64,000 nucleotides of DNA, from NCBI GenBank assembly GCA_005784505.1, contig VCAZ01000042.1:1739233-1803232 (forward strand), written 5' to 3'. Below, one piece after another: positions 48,153-53,611 of the stretch. The notes beneath the pieces were generated by a model. That model had not been told where the DNA came from. It did not search any database and saw only the letters and a list, made by a program, of their open reading frames with translations. The position numbers and the translations under genes were made by a program. Position 1 is the stretch's first letter; every line of letters starts with the position of its first letter. Source of the DNA: Bagarius yarrelli (taxonomy: Eukaryota > Chordata > Actinopteri > Siluriformes > Sisoridae).

Positions 48153-50495
48153 ATAACTTTATAGAATACTAAATAAACTGCTCCCTCACACATGTTCTCA
48201 CTTGTCTTGTCTTAATTACTGGGCGTTTTATGGTTGTTTATTTTGTTTTTGCGCAAGTTTGACCTAGTTGACCAGTAGAGGGCCTTATACTTGAGATTAC
48301 ATCTGTGAAATTTTGTCCTCCACAGGCTCTCTGCATGCCCACCTTTCAGCTATTGGAGCAGCCCAACGGCCTCCGCAACCACCCAGACACTGTGGATGAC
48401 CTGTTCAGACTTGTTACCAGGTACTGACTGTGTGTGTGTGTGTGTAGTTAATATTTATTATTCGGGAGTGATGCGTTTTATACACTACACATTTACTATT
48501 GTCACATGTTTCATGTTTTACCCCTCCAACAGCTTTAAGACAAATGTTCAGTTATTTTACTTACAGGAAAAGCCCCAGTTGCAGAATTGCCAGTCAACCA
48601 TTTTGATACGATTCAGATACTAAATTATGATTTTAAAAAATCAGTGACGTCCACTAAACGTTCATTACTAGTGCTTGTGGTAAATTTTTTCTTCTTGATT
48701 CTCTCAGGTTTATCCAGCGGAGTCCCGTCACACTGTTAAGCAGCAACGTCATTGTCCACATCATCCAGTGTGGCATTGCAGCCACCACGCTCGACCACCG
48801 AGATGCCAACTGCAGCGTCATGAAGTTCATCAGAGATCTTATTCACACCGGCGTCTCTAATGATGTAATGCAGGAGAAGGTTTCAAAAAAAAAGTTCCGC
48901 CTAATTTTAGTATAATGTTTAATATTCGGCTTCTGTTCTCCTGTCTTAGCACGAGGACGACTTTGAGATGCGAAAGCGTCTGATTGGTCAGGTCATGCAG
49001 CAGCATGGACAACAGCTAGTAACACAGTTGATACACAGCTGCTGTTTTTGCCTGCCCTCATACACACTGCCTGATGTGGCTGAAGTGCTCTGGGAAATCA
49101 TGGTGTTTGACCGACCGGTAAGGAGTGCATGGGTGTGTTCAGTTTTCCACACTACTGTAGTGTTTCTTTTAGTTTATTACAACAGTAAAGAAATAAAACC
49201 CCCACCCCCTTCTTCCACCAGGTGTATTTAACAACCATCTCTAGGGCTGCACAGTATGTGGTATAAACATTAACACATTTCCACCTATTTGATCGCCTGC
49301 TGGCTTTGTACATTTTGCTTACTGACAAAAGCAATGATCTCACTTGAAATCATTCACAAGATCCTCCAACACAGTTTGACTGATTCCTTACTGTTCTTAC
49401 CATCATTGAAATGAAGCCCCAGGTCGAGGGAGACACTAGGTTATTTTGTGTTCCTTCCATTTGCGAGTAATCTCACCAGCTGTAGCCACCTTCTCACCAA
49501 ACTGCTTGGCAACGGTCTTGTGGTCTATTCCAGCCTTGTCCCTGACATCCTTGTTCTTTGGTCTTGGCCATGGTGGAGAGTTTGGAATCTAATCAATTAT
49601 GAGGGAGACGCTTTAAAAGTCAATGCTCCTGACAAAAAATCTTGCTGATTGCTAAGGAATAAAATACTTATTTTACGCATTGAAATCAATTTTTTTTTTC
49701 CAAATGTATTTTTGTGGATGTTCTTCTGTCTCTTACTGTTAGAATAAACCATTTAAAGTATAGACTGATCATTTCTTTCAGTGGGAAAACATACAAAATC
49801 AGCAGGAGCTCAAATCATCTCTCAATATACCTATTGCTAAAAAACTAAATATCGCAATGTCAGGTTTTTTTTTCCAATATCCTGCAACCCAAATCCATAC
49901 ATCAGAAAGACGAATTTTCACTTGATATGCCTGTTCTCTGGTTAGAGCGCTCGGAATGATTTAAATGTTGACTAAAATAAAAGAGGTTATTCACTACAGA
50001 TCTGTTGTTTTGTGTATAACATTAGATATTGTGTATAAGTTGCCTTATTTGTCTCGTCCTTGTCCAGGCGTTCTGCCGCTGGCTGGAGGCAGCACTTAAA
50101 GGCCTTCCGAAGGAGATGTCAGGAGGAGCTGTAACAGTCACTCACAAACAGCTAACAGACTTTCACAAGCAGATCACAAGGTAAGTCAGTGCACAAGCAC
50201 CCGAGTCAGAAGATACACACACTCCTGCCACTCCGGTCGAAAGCAGCTTTAATAAATAAACATGATCTCAAATAATTTCCATTATCAGCACTATTTCCAG
50301 CGTAAACACATGTTTCTATTCTGCTCTTTTCTGTCAGTCACCCTGAAAAGTCAGTTCATTCATTTCTTTTTAATAAAGAGTCGACTTGAAATGTATTTCT
50401 CTTAATCTTCATTCTTTCTTTTTTCCATGTTCAGTGCAGAGGAGTGTAAGCAGGTGTGCTGGGCAGTGAGAGATTTCACCAGGCTTTACCGATAG
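19797..50495 (+). CDS. tnpo3: transportin-3 (nuclear import receptor for SR splicing factors), 22 coding exons
   Basis: Transportin-3 is an importin-beta family karyopherin that carries phosphorylated RS-domain (SR) splicing factors into the nucleus and releases them on RanGTP binding. Conceptual joining gives 2775 bp, 924 codons plus stop; I recall human TNPO3 as 923 residues with close similarity throughout. Exons: 19797-19916, 27715-27915, 28043-28116, 28361-28517, 28671-28814, 32604-32780, 32931-33069, 36598-36747, 37837-37944, 38379-38470, 38659-38798, 39774-39965, 40627-40718, 40907-40983, 42291-42351, 43088-43228, 46308-46424, 48326-48420, 48708-48864, 48950-49117, 50068-50180, 50435-50495. 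All introns are GT-AG and phases agree. The 924 count assumes one T of the run 32725-32729 is surplus; as written, exon 6 shifts frame. The start ATG has A at -3 and G at +4. HEAT-repeat helices fill the protein. The arginine-rich cargo helix (ERCCRCLRFAVR, about residues 661-672) is intact in exon 16. Confidence 0.97.
20346..20376 (+). repeat. (CT)n microsatellite
   Basis: A CT dinucleotide tract in tnpo3 intron 1. Confidence 0.9.
20527..20579 (+). repeat. poly(T) tract of 53 bases
   Basis: An uninterrupted homopolymer in tnpo3 intron 1. It generates spurious poly-Phe and poly-Lys frames. Its true length is likely uncertain in any assembly. Confidence 0.9.
20659..20675. promoter_or_regulatory. 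CTCF-like motif in tnpo3 intron 1
   Basis: GCGCCCTCTAGCGGCGG resembles the reverse of the CTCF core consensus. Weakly supported, by pattern only. Confidence 0.25.
21650..22412. mobile_element. hAT-like non-autonomous element
   Basis: The left end, 'tagtgctaaacgattaatc' running into 'aaattgcaattt', mirrors the right end 'aatcgcaattagatatttt' and 'aaattgcacagccctagt'. The ending 'gcacagccctag' is typical of fish hAT-related MITEs. The interior is non-coding. Boundaries are approximate. Confidence 0.45.
22448..22570. mobile_element. hAT-like MITE end
   Basis: 'gagctgcaac' is followed by 'gttgattaattgacgattat' and 'aattaatcgattaatc', the pattern of another hAT-type MITE family. A similar opposite-facing end occurs near 24125-24245 ('ggcttcagccctact'). 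Whether the two belong to one element is unclear. Confidence 0.35.
23242..23512. mobile_element. MITE with ATATCGC ends
   Basis: 'gagctgcacaatatattg' at the left and 'ttgcgatatatatcgc' with 'ttgtccagccgt' at the right fit a degenerate inverted-repeat element. Similar ends flank 49241-49890. Confidence 0.35.
23720..23862 (+). mobile_element. SINE family B copy
   Basis: B box 'gattgattccc', body 'ccactgttgggcccctgagc' and 'ctaattgctcagttgtataa' are clear. The head and part of the tail are degraded. Confidence 0.8.
26332..26512 (-). mobile_element. SINE family B copy
   Basis: Reverse-complement modules: 'gtggttaaggtgttggactg', 'tcgattccc', 'ttgccaccactgggcccct', 'gagcaaggcgcttaaccctc' and the tail 'cgtctgccgaatg'. 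Confidence 0.85.
27005..27235 (+). mobile_element. LINE 3' end
   Basis: 'gagcctggtttcttct', 'tctccattctgtcactgatgg', 'ttggggact' and the tail 'ggtaaaagcgccatagaaat' plus 'ggacttgacttgac'. Same family as 10983-11240 and 4036-4250. Confidence 0.6.
27715..27915 (+). CDS. tnpo3: tnpo3 exon 2 (residues 41-107)
   Basis: MYAWEISDQLLQMKQDVESC through DLSPIIITQ. Acceptor gcgcag, donor gtaata. Phase 0 at both ends. Confidence 0.97.
28043..28116 (+). CDS. tnpo3: tnpo3 exon 3 (residues 108-132)
   Basis: LALAIADLALQMASWKGCVH TLIEK. Ends with two bases of codon 132. Confidence 0.97.
28361..28517 (+). CDS. tnpo3: tnpo3 exon 4 (residues 132-184)
   Basis: Contains MPFLIEILTVLPEEVHSRSL and ANRRTEIIEDLAYYS. 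Donor gtgggc. Confidence 0.97.
28671..28814 (+). CDS. tnpo3: tnpo3 exon 5 (residues 185-232)
   Basis: MTCLEKSGSDEKMLIKVFRC then LGSWFNLGVLDSNFM. Phase 0 at both ends. Confidence 0.97.
28950..29697 (+). mobile_element. deleted Tc1-like transposon in tnpo3 intron 5
   Basis: The beginning KRKDLSDFDIGQMVEWEAAV resembles a Tc1-type transposase N-terminus. Later blocks ('ggatgttactttgacacgta', 'gtctattggagtccatgcct', 'tgttatgactaatcggt') match the catalytic and terminal parts of a common fish Tc1-like family. Large internal deletions and stops leave no open transposase. Confidence 0.65.
29909..30007 (+). mobile_element. SINE family B, 5'-truncated
   Basis: 'cccctgagcaagactcttaa', 'taagttgctctggatgagga', 'cgcctgctagatgctg'. 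Confidence 0.75.
30435..32565 (+). repeat. 29-bp minisatellite, about 2.1 kb, in tnpo3 intron 5
   Basis: The unit is GTATGTTTTATTAACTGGAA followed by GTTACTGTA, with an AACTGG/AATTGG variant. Perfect 29-bp periodicity is seen at 30440-30560. Many later units carry one-base or few-base indels and short GTAGTAT duplications. The array would hold roughly 70 units at full length. It stops about 40 bp before exon 6. Confidence 0.95.
32604..32780 (+). CDS. tnpo3: tnpo3 exon 6 (residues 233-291), carries a frameshift
   Basis: Reads LHEAASDCVCSALYAIENVD then LAMQLFQGV, and loses frame at a five-T run (32725-32729). After that run the next frame gives TAYHMAVAREDLD and joins exon 7 in the right phase. 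The exon is 177 bp where 176 is needed. Probably an assembly error or an allele-specific defect. Confidence 0.93.
32931..33069 (+). CDS. tnpo3: tnpo3 exon 7 (residues 291-337)
   Basis: VLNYCRIFTELCETFLEITV through LLLICAGHPQYE. Donor gtaagt, with a (CA)n tract starting 10 bp into the intron. Confidence 0.97.
33079..33102 (+). repeat. (CA)n microsatellite
   Basis: A CA tract just inside the donor of tnpo3 intron 7. Confidence 0.9.
33250..36510 (-). mobile_element. L2-clade LINE, 5'-truncated, antisense in tnpo3 intron 7
   Basis: On the minus strand the endonuclease end is recognisable (FINEWGPTHKAGHTLDLILS near 36420-36500). Next comes reverse transcriptase (35475-35095: NYRPISNLPFVSKILEKVVA, GFRPHHSTETALVK, LLDLSAAFDTIDH), then a second frame (35018-34476) with the catalytic YADDTQLY block. 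The 3' UTR runs to a tail of 'gaattgaattgaaattga' at 33250, with an internal (GA)n tract on the plus strand at 33718-33790. Frameshifts near 35095-35020 and upstream make it inactive. It fills almost all of intron 7. Confidence 0.9.
33718..33790 (+). repeat. (GA)n microsatellite inside the L2 3' UTR
   Basis: The (TC)n tract at 16615-16642 sits at the same relative place in the other L2 copy. Confidence 0.9.
36598..36747 (+). CDS. tnpo3: tnpo3 exon 8 (residues 338-387)
   Basis: VVEISFNFWYRLGEQHLYKT, with one extra Gln (GEQHLY) relative to the human sequence as I remember it. This accounts for 924 versus 923 residues. Confidence 0.97.
36963..37132. repeat. (AT)n-rich tracts
   Basis: Two long TA alternations separated by about 70 bp, in tnpo3 intron 8. 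Confidence 0.9.
37837..37944 (+). CDS. tnpo3: tnpo3 exon 9 (residues 388-423)
   Basis: EGIPEDTDDFGEFRLRVSDL through VGSMECFSQ. Phase 0 at both ends. Confidence 0.97.
38379..38470 (+). CDS. tnpo3: tnpo3 exon 10 (residues 424-454)
   Basis: [20 protein letters not shown]. The acceptor is (TG)n-ttctag. Confidence 0.97.
38659..38798 (+). CDS. tnpo3: tnpo3 exon 11 (residues 454-501)
   Basis: ENNPTLTEVLEQVVLLPQTV, then HMAVRYTSIELVGEMGEVMD. Acceptor gtgcttag. Confidence 0.97.
38799..39773. other. tnpo3 intron 11, no other gene seen
   Basis: About 1 kb of unique-looking intronic sequence ending in a (TG)n tract and 'acacag'. Confidence 0.5.
39736..39767 (+). repeat. (TG)n tract at the exon 12 acceptor
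   Basis: An uninterrupted TG alternation ending 6 bp before the exon, where a pyrimidine tract is normally found. Confidence 0.9.
39774..39965 (+). CDS. tnpo3: tnpo3 exon 12 (residues 501-565)
   Basis: PVLDYLMKGLREKPLASVAA through SFALNTDAAIGLLK. 192 bp, a multiple of three, so skipping would keep the frame. Confidence 0.97.
40627..40718 (+). CDS. tnpo3: tnpo3 exon 13 (residues 565-595)
   Basis: TALVLARLPLEKIAECLSDL CSVQVMALRK. Donor gtgtgt. Confidence 0.97.
40872..40905 (+). repeat. (TG)n tract at the exon 14 acceptor
   Basis: A TG alternation running directly into the 'tgtag' acceptor. Confidence 0.9.
40907..40983 (+). CDS. tnpo3: tnpo3 exon 14 (residues 596-621)
   Basis: LLSQESSNGKSSDPTVWLDR LAVIF. 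77 bp. Confidence 0.97.
41091..42232 (-). mobile_element. Tc1-like transposon, decayed, in tnpo3 intron 14
   Basis: The ends are inverted: 'atacactgcccatccaaac' at the left and 'gggatgggcagagtacatt' at the right. The interior reads as the reverse strand of a common fish Tc1-like family (for example 'ggataatgggtgcatcacgt', 'ggactcattagatcacatga'). It holds many stops and one or more deletions. Confidence 0.75.
42291..42351 (+). CDS. tnpo3: tnpo3 exon 15 (residues 621-641)
   Basis: HTNPYVENGQMHPCQKVIQE. Donor gtaaac leads straight into (AC)n. Confidence 0.97.
42463..42510 (+). mobile_element. SINE family B tail fragment
   Basis: Only the terminal module remains: 'gtcgctctggataagggcgt', 'ctgccaaatgctgtaaatg'. 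Confidence 0.75.
42868..42979 (+). mobile_element. SINE family B, 5'-truncated
   Basis: 'gcactgttgggcccctgatc', 'cccaattgctcagttg', 'taagtcgctctggataaggg'. Confidence 0.8.
43006..43051 (+). repeat. 17-bp tandem repeat, three copies
   Basis: The unit GGCGCGCTCACTAAGG(C) is repeated, the third copy with GTGC for GCGC. It lies about 40 bp before exon 16. Confidence 0.85.
43088..43228 (+). CDS. tnpo3: tnpo3 exon 16 (residues 642-688)
   Basis: IWPVLSETLNTHQADNRIVE, then RCCRCLRFAVRCVGKG, the arginine-rich helix that contacts RS-domain cargo in the human protein. Donor CAG|gtctgt opens directly into the TG array. Confidence 0.97.
43229..45890 (+). repeat. 2.66-kb TG/TC/CG array, nearly free of A on the plus strand (tnpo3 intron 16)
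   Basis: Made of TGTG runs interspersed with TCTG and TCGTG words. A 20-bp unit (TGTCTGTCGTGTCTGTGTGG) is tandemly repeated near the left edge (43331-43436) and again near the right edge (45563-45720). The middle is rich in CGTGTCTCGTG words. A is present at only scattered positions, so stop codons are almost absent in all three plus frames. Confidence 0.97.
45889..46070 (+). mobile_element. SINE family B, full length
   Basis: Head 'tggttaaggtgttggattac', B box 'gggttcaattccc', body 'ctgggcccctgagcaaggcc', and the tail 'gtcgctctggataaggg'. It starts exactly where the TG array ends. Confidence 0.88.
46176..46262 (+). repeat. 15-bp tandem repeat, about six copies
   Basis: The unit is GAGGTTTGTGTGTGT. 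Located 45-130 bp before exon 17. Confidence 0.9.
46308..46424 (+). CDS. tnpo3: tnpo3 exon 17 (residues 689-727)
   Basis: MVSVYQLYPHSCFLYLGSIL, then VDEYGMEEGCRQGLLDMLQ. Phase 0 at both ends. Confidence 0.97.
46688..46874 (+). mobile_element. SINE family B, diverged
   Basis: 'tagttcagtggttgaggtgt', 'ggttcaattccc', 'ctgccactgctgggcccctg', and the tail 'gctgacaaatgctatgaatg'. Confidence 0.75.
46965..48085 (+). mobile_element. Tc1-like transposon with broken transposase, in tnpo3 intron 17
   Basis: Inverted ends: 'gatgcaaaaatgagtacacc' at the left (47009-47028) and 'ggtgtactcatttttgcat' at the right. Plus-strand pieces of transposase include a WSDKTMINVL-type first catalytic Asp block near 47490, FQHDNDPKPTSKATVEFLKK near 47711-47770, and IQWTNMSPDLN near 47788. 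The frame is interrupted several times, so it is inactive. Confidence 0.85.
48118..48150 (+). repeat. (TG)n(AG)n microsatellite
   Basis: A TG alternation followed by GAGAGAG. Confidence 0.9.
48270..48284 (+). promoter_or_regulatory. CTCF-like motif
   Basis: GACCAGTAGAGGGCC fits the CTCF core (CCASYAGRKGGC) closely. About 40 bp before exon 18 of tnpo3. Prediction by eye only. Confidence 0.35.
48326..48420 (+). CDS. tnpo3: tnpo3 exon 18 (residues 728-759)
   Basis: ALCMPTFQLLEQPNGLRNHP DTVDDLFRLVT. The donor is followed within 10 bp by a TG tract. Confidence 0.97.
48708..48864 (+). CDS. tnpo3: tnpo3 exon 19 (residues 759-811)
   Basis: FIQRSPVTLLSSNVIVHIIQ, then LDHRDANCSVMKFIRDLIHT. Confidence 0.97.
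48950..49117 (+). CDS. tnpo3: tnpo3 exon 20 (residues 812-867)
   Basis: HEDDFEMRKRLIGQVMQQHG, then CFCLPSYTLPDVAEVLWEIM. Confidence 0.97.
49241..49890. mobile_element. hAT-like MITE interrupted by a Tc1-type MITE
   Basis: The outer ends are 'ctagggctgcacagtatg' and 'ccaatatcctgcaaccc', preceded on the right by 'aaatatcgcaatgtc', which resembles hAT MITE ends. The inner block 49287-49815 has its own inverted repeats. Confidence 0.45.
49287..49815. mobile_element. Tc1-type MITE (internally deleted) in tnpo3 intron 20
   Basis: The left end 'tttgatcgcctgctggcttt' through 'gcaatgatc' is the inverse of the right end 'tgatcatttctttcagtggg' through 'aatcagcaggagctcaaat', about 50 bp each. The middle keeps a reverse-strand remnant of a Tc1 5' region. 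About 0.53 kb in total. Confidence 0.75.
50068..50180 (+). CDS. tnpo3: tnpo3 exon 21 (residues 868-905)
   Basis: AFCRWLEAALKGLPKEMSGG, then VTVTHKQLTDFHKQIT. Confidence 0.97.
50435..50495 (+). CDS. tnpo3: tnpo3 exon 22 (residues 905-924 and stop)
   Basis: AEECKQVCWAVRDFTRLYR then TAG at 50493-50495. The C-terminus matches the family end (RDFTRLFR in human). Confidence 0.97.
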
Positions 50496-51260
50496 CTGGA
50501 TTAACGAGCCTGTGCGTCAGTGTTGGGTAAAATACTGCTAAAGCATTTTTATACTCGGATGTGTGACCTTTAAATTTAAAGTTTATTCATCTTCGTTTTC
50601 TCGTTTCCCTTTTTTCAGGTGAGATCTTGTGTTTTTAAACATCGAAATGACGACAAAGAGGCTCTGAATTGGCTGGGGTTTTTTTTAATTTAAAAAAAAA
50701 AGTGTGATGGAACTAAACACAGTGGAGCGCCAGCGAATGTCACAGTGAAAGGAAACTGCTATCAGCGAGCGAAAAATGTCCATTCCCTTCCTCTGCTGGC
50801 TTGCTAAGCACACTGCTGCTTTAGCTACAAGAAGAAATCTTGTTAAAGAGAGCAAGAAAGTACACACCCGTATTCAGCCAAAAAGGAAAAAAACAAGAAT
50901 GTGCCTGGTTGCAAATCATAACACATTTAGAAAAAAAAATAGACTTTAGACATTTTTTTTTAACAGAAATGAGAGATTTATTTTCATGGACATGTCTTTA
51001 AGAATCAGCTTGTCGCTGTCACCCTATCATAAAATGAAAAAAATGTGGATACTCGCGGACATGTGGAAGGGGAATACTGGGACATTTAAATGATCTTTTT
51101 AACGTTGAAGGACTTTTACCATCATGAACGAGTGCCAGATCGGATTAAACGAAATGTATACGTTTTGTTCTTCCACTTTTTTGGGTATAGCGAGAAGCAC
51201 AACTCATCGGCAATGTGTAGCCATCTCATGAACAATAAAATCGAATTGGCCGTGAGGAAA
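50496..51260 (+). other. tnpo3: tnpo3 3' UTR with candidate poly(A) signal
   Basis: Non-coding sequence after the stop. The first canonical AATAAA I find is at 51234-51239, so cleavage is likely near 51255. The end is inferred. Confidence 0.5.
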
Positions 51261-53061
51261 GTCCTTGTACTAAAATTATTTTAAGCTTTATGCACAATCC
51301 TTCTACACAAAACCCGTTCAGTCGAGTGCACACAGTATTTAATGTCCTCTCACTACACGTACAGTATGCGCAGGTACTCCAGCAGTGTCTTTAAGTGTGT
51401 GATTTAAAAGTGAGATGACACGTCAGCAGGAGAGAGAGTGATCCTGCTGCTCTTTACTGTATCCTGGTGGGGCTAGTTAGAAACATTGAGATGGGTTGGA
51501 CAGGTCCAGAGGGACAAAATTCATCCTTCATGCTTAGTCAGTCAAAGTTTATTTTCTGTCCAAGCATTAATTTGTTCTGTCCATTTGTCTCATCGCTGAA
51601 ACAAATGTGTGCAGGATTTATTTTTTGTTGTCACTAGCATATTTACATTTCTGACATTTGGCAGATGGCTGTTTATATATATATATATAATCTCACACAG
51701 GCACGCATACATACAGGAAGTACAGGACCATCGCACACATACTTTTGTGACTGTTGCAAAATTATCTAGTTCAGGGGTGGAGGGTCGGGGTGTCCCACAG
51801 AGTTTAGCTTGAACCCTAATCAAACACCTGAACCAACCAAAAAAACACCACCTTTTCAAAAAAAACAATACTATAGAAATGAAACTTGGCTATATTTTAG
51901 AGTAGTCAATGTGCAGCTCGTATAACAGTACAGATTTACTGACCTCGGAAAATAACTCAACATACAGCCATTGATGTCAAAATAGCTGGCAACAAAAGTC
52001 AGTACACCCAAAGTGTCAGTATTTTGTGTAAGCGCCATTGTTATTCAGCACGGTCTTAGTCCCTTCTGGCATGGACTTCCCCAGAGCTACACATGGTGTT
52101 GCTGGTATCCTCTTTCATTCCTCCATAACATATCACAAATCTGCTGGATATTAGACACATAGCCCTCAGCCACCTTACACCTGAGGATAGGTTCAGGTCT
52201 ACCATACTTTACCACTTTATTAGCTTCAGCCTCCCCAGCAAGGTAGTTGTTATCTTGGTGGTATGCTTGCTTTATCTTGTTGGAAATCTGCAGTTTGGCC
52301 GGTTTTTAAGGAAGGGTATTATTATTATATAATATTATTATATTCTACTTCATAATGTCACAGTACATACTGGAATCCATGTTTCCTTCAATGAACTGCA
52401 GCCTTCAGTACCAGAAGCACTCATGCAGCCCAAGACCATGATGCTACCGCCACCACCATGCTTAACTGTAGGCAAGGGACAATTTTCTTGCTACTCCTCA
52501 CAAAGGCTTCGCCACACATGCTGGACACCATCTGAACCTAAGATAAACATGTTTATCTTAGTCTCATCAGGCCTTAGGATATGGTTCCAGTAATTCATGT
52601 TCTTGGACAGGTTGTCTTGAGCTCTTTGTGGGCTTTCTTCTGTGATGACAGCGAGCAAACCAACTTGTTGCAGCGTGCAACGTATGTTCTGAGCACTGAC
52701 CAGCTGACCTCCTGCTTCTGCAACCTCTAAAGCAATGCTGACAGCATTCATGCTTCTGTGTTTTTTTTTAAAGCCAGCCTTTGCATCTGACACACGTATA
52801 AGGACTTAATTTCTTTAATCGACCCTTGTGAGGCCTGTTCTGAGTGGAACCTGTCTTGGAAAACCTCTGTATGACCCTGGCCACTGTACTGTAAATTTGT
52901 TTCAGGGTGTTACCCATCTTCTTGTAGCCTAACCTGTCTTTGTACTCAAGGCACCAAATTTTAAATGTTCTAATATAAGAAACTTTAATTTGTATAATCT
53001 ATGAACATGATGAATAGGACACATGTGACTTTGCATGGTTAAACGATGATGTGCAGCTGTT

Positions 53062-53482
53062 ATCATTTACATTTACATTGGAGCAGTGGTGGCTTAAATG
53101 GTTAAGGTGCTGCGTTGCTGATCTGAAGACCAGAAACACCTGGGTTCAAGCCCCACCACCAGCAAGTCAACCACTGTTGGGTCCTTGAGCAAGACCCTTA
53201 ACCCTTCCTGCTCCAGGGGCGCTGTATTATAGCTGACCCTGCGCCCGGACCCCAACTTAGATGGGATATGTGAAAAAAGAATTTCACTGTACTGTAAAAA
53301 AGTATATGTGACGAAATAAAGGCATTTACAGCATTTGGCAGACACCCTTATTCAGAGCGACTTACAATATTCCTTGTTAAGGGCCTTGCTCAGGGGCCCA
53401 ACAGTGGTGGCTTGTTGGGGCTTGGAATCGAACCTGGGTCCTCAAGTTGGTAGTACAACAATTTAACCACTTGGGCCGCACT
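53062..53482 (-). mobile_element. SINE family B, split by a family A SINE
   Basis: The main body is at 53323-53482 on the minus strand ('tggcagacacccttattca', 'gccttgctcaggggcccaac', 'tggaatcgaacc'). The end of its tail ('catttacatttacatt') appears detached at 53064-53079, on the other side of the family A copy. Confidence 0.7.
53080..53322 (+). mobile_element. SINE family A copy, nested
   Basis: The same modules as 3281-3534 in the same order, ending 'gtgacgaaataaagg'. Inserted into the tail of the family B SINE. Confidence 0.85.
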
Positions 53483-53611
53483 CACTTTTGTTGCCAGCTA
53501 TTTTGACAATAATGGCTGTATGTTATTTTCAGGTACAGTAAATCTGTTCTGTTATACAAGCTGCACATTAACTACTTAAAAATATATCCAAGTTTCATTT
53601 CTATAGTATTG

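Larger units (their letters stand above)
51866..53611 (-). mobile_element. Tc1-like transposon with about 140-bp inverted repeats
   Basis: The left arm 51866-52005 and the right arm 53478-53611 are inverse of each other over 'ctatagaaatgaaacttgg', 'gtgcagct.gtataacag.acag', 'catacagccatt' and 'caaaatagctggcaacaaaa'. Minus-strand transposase pieces (52793-52491) include NYWNHILRPDETKINMFILG then DGVQHVW, the Tc1 block around the second catalytic Asp. Stops and frameshifts make it inactive. Two SINEs are nested in its right half. Confidence 0.88.
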
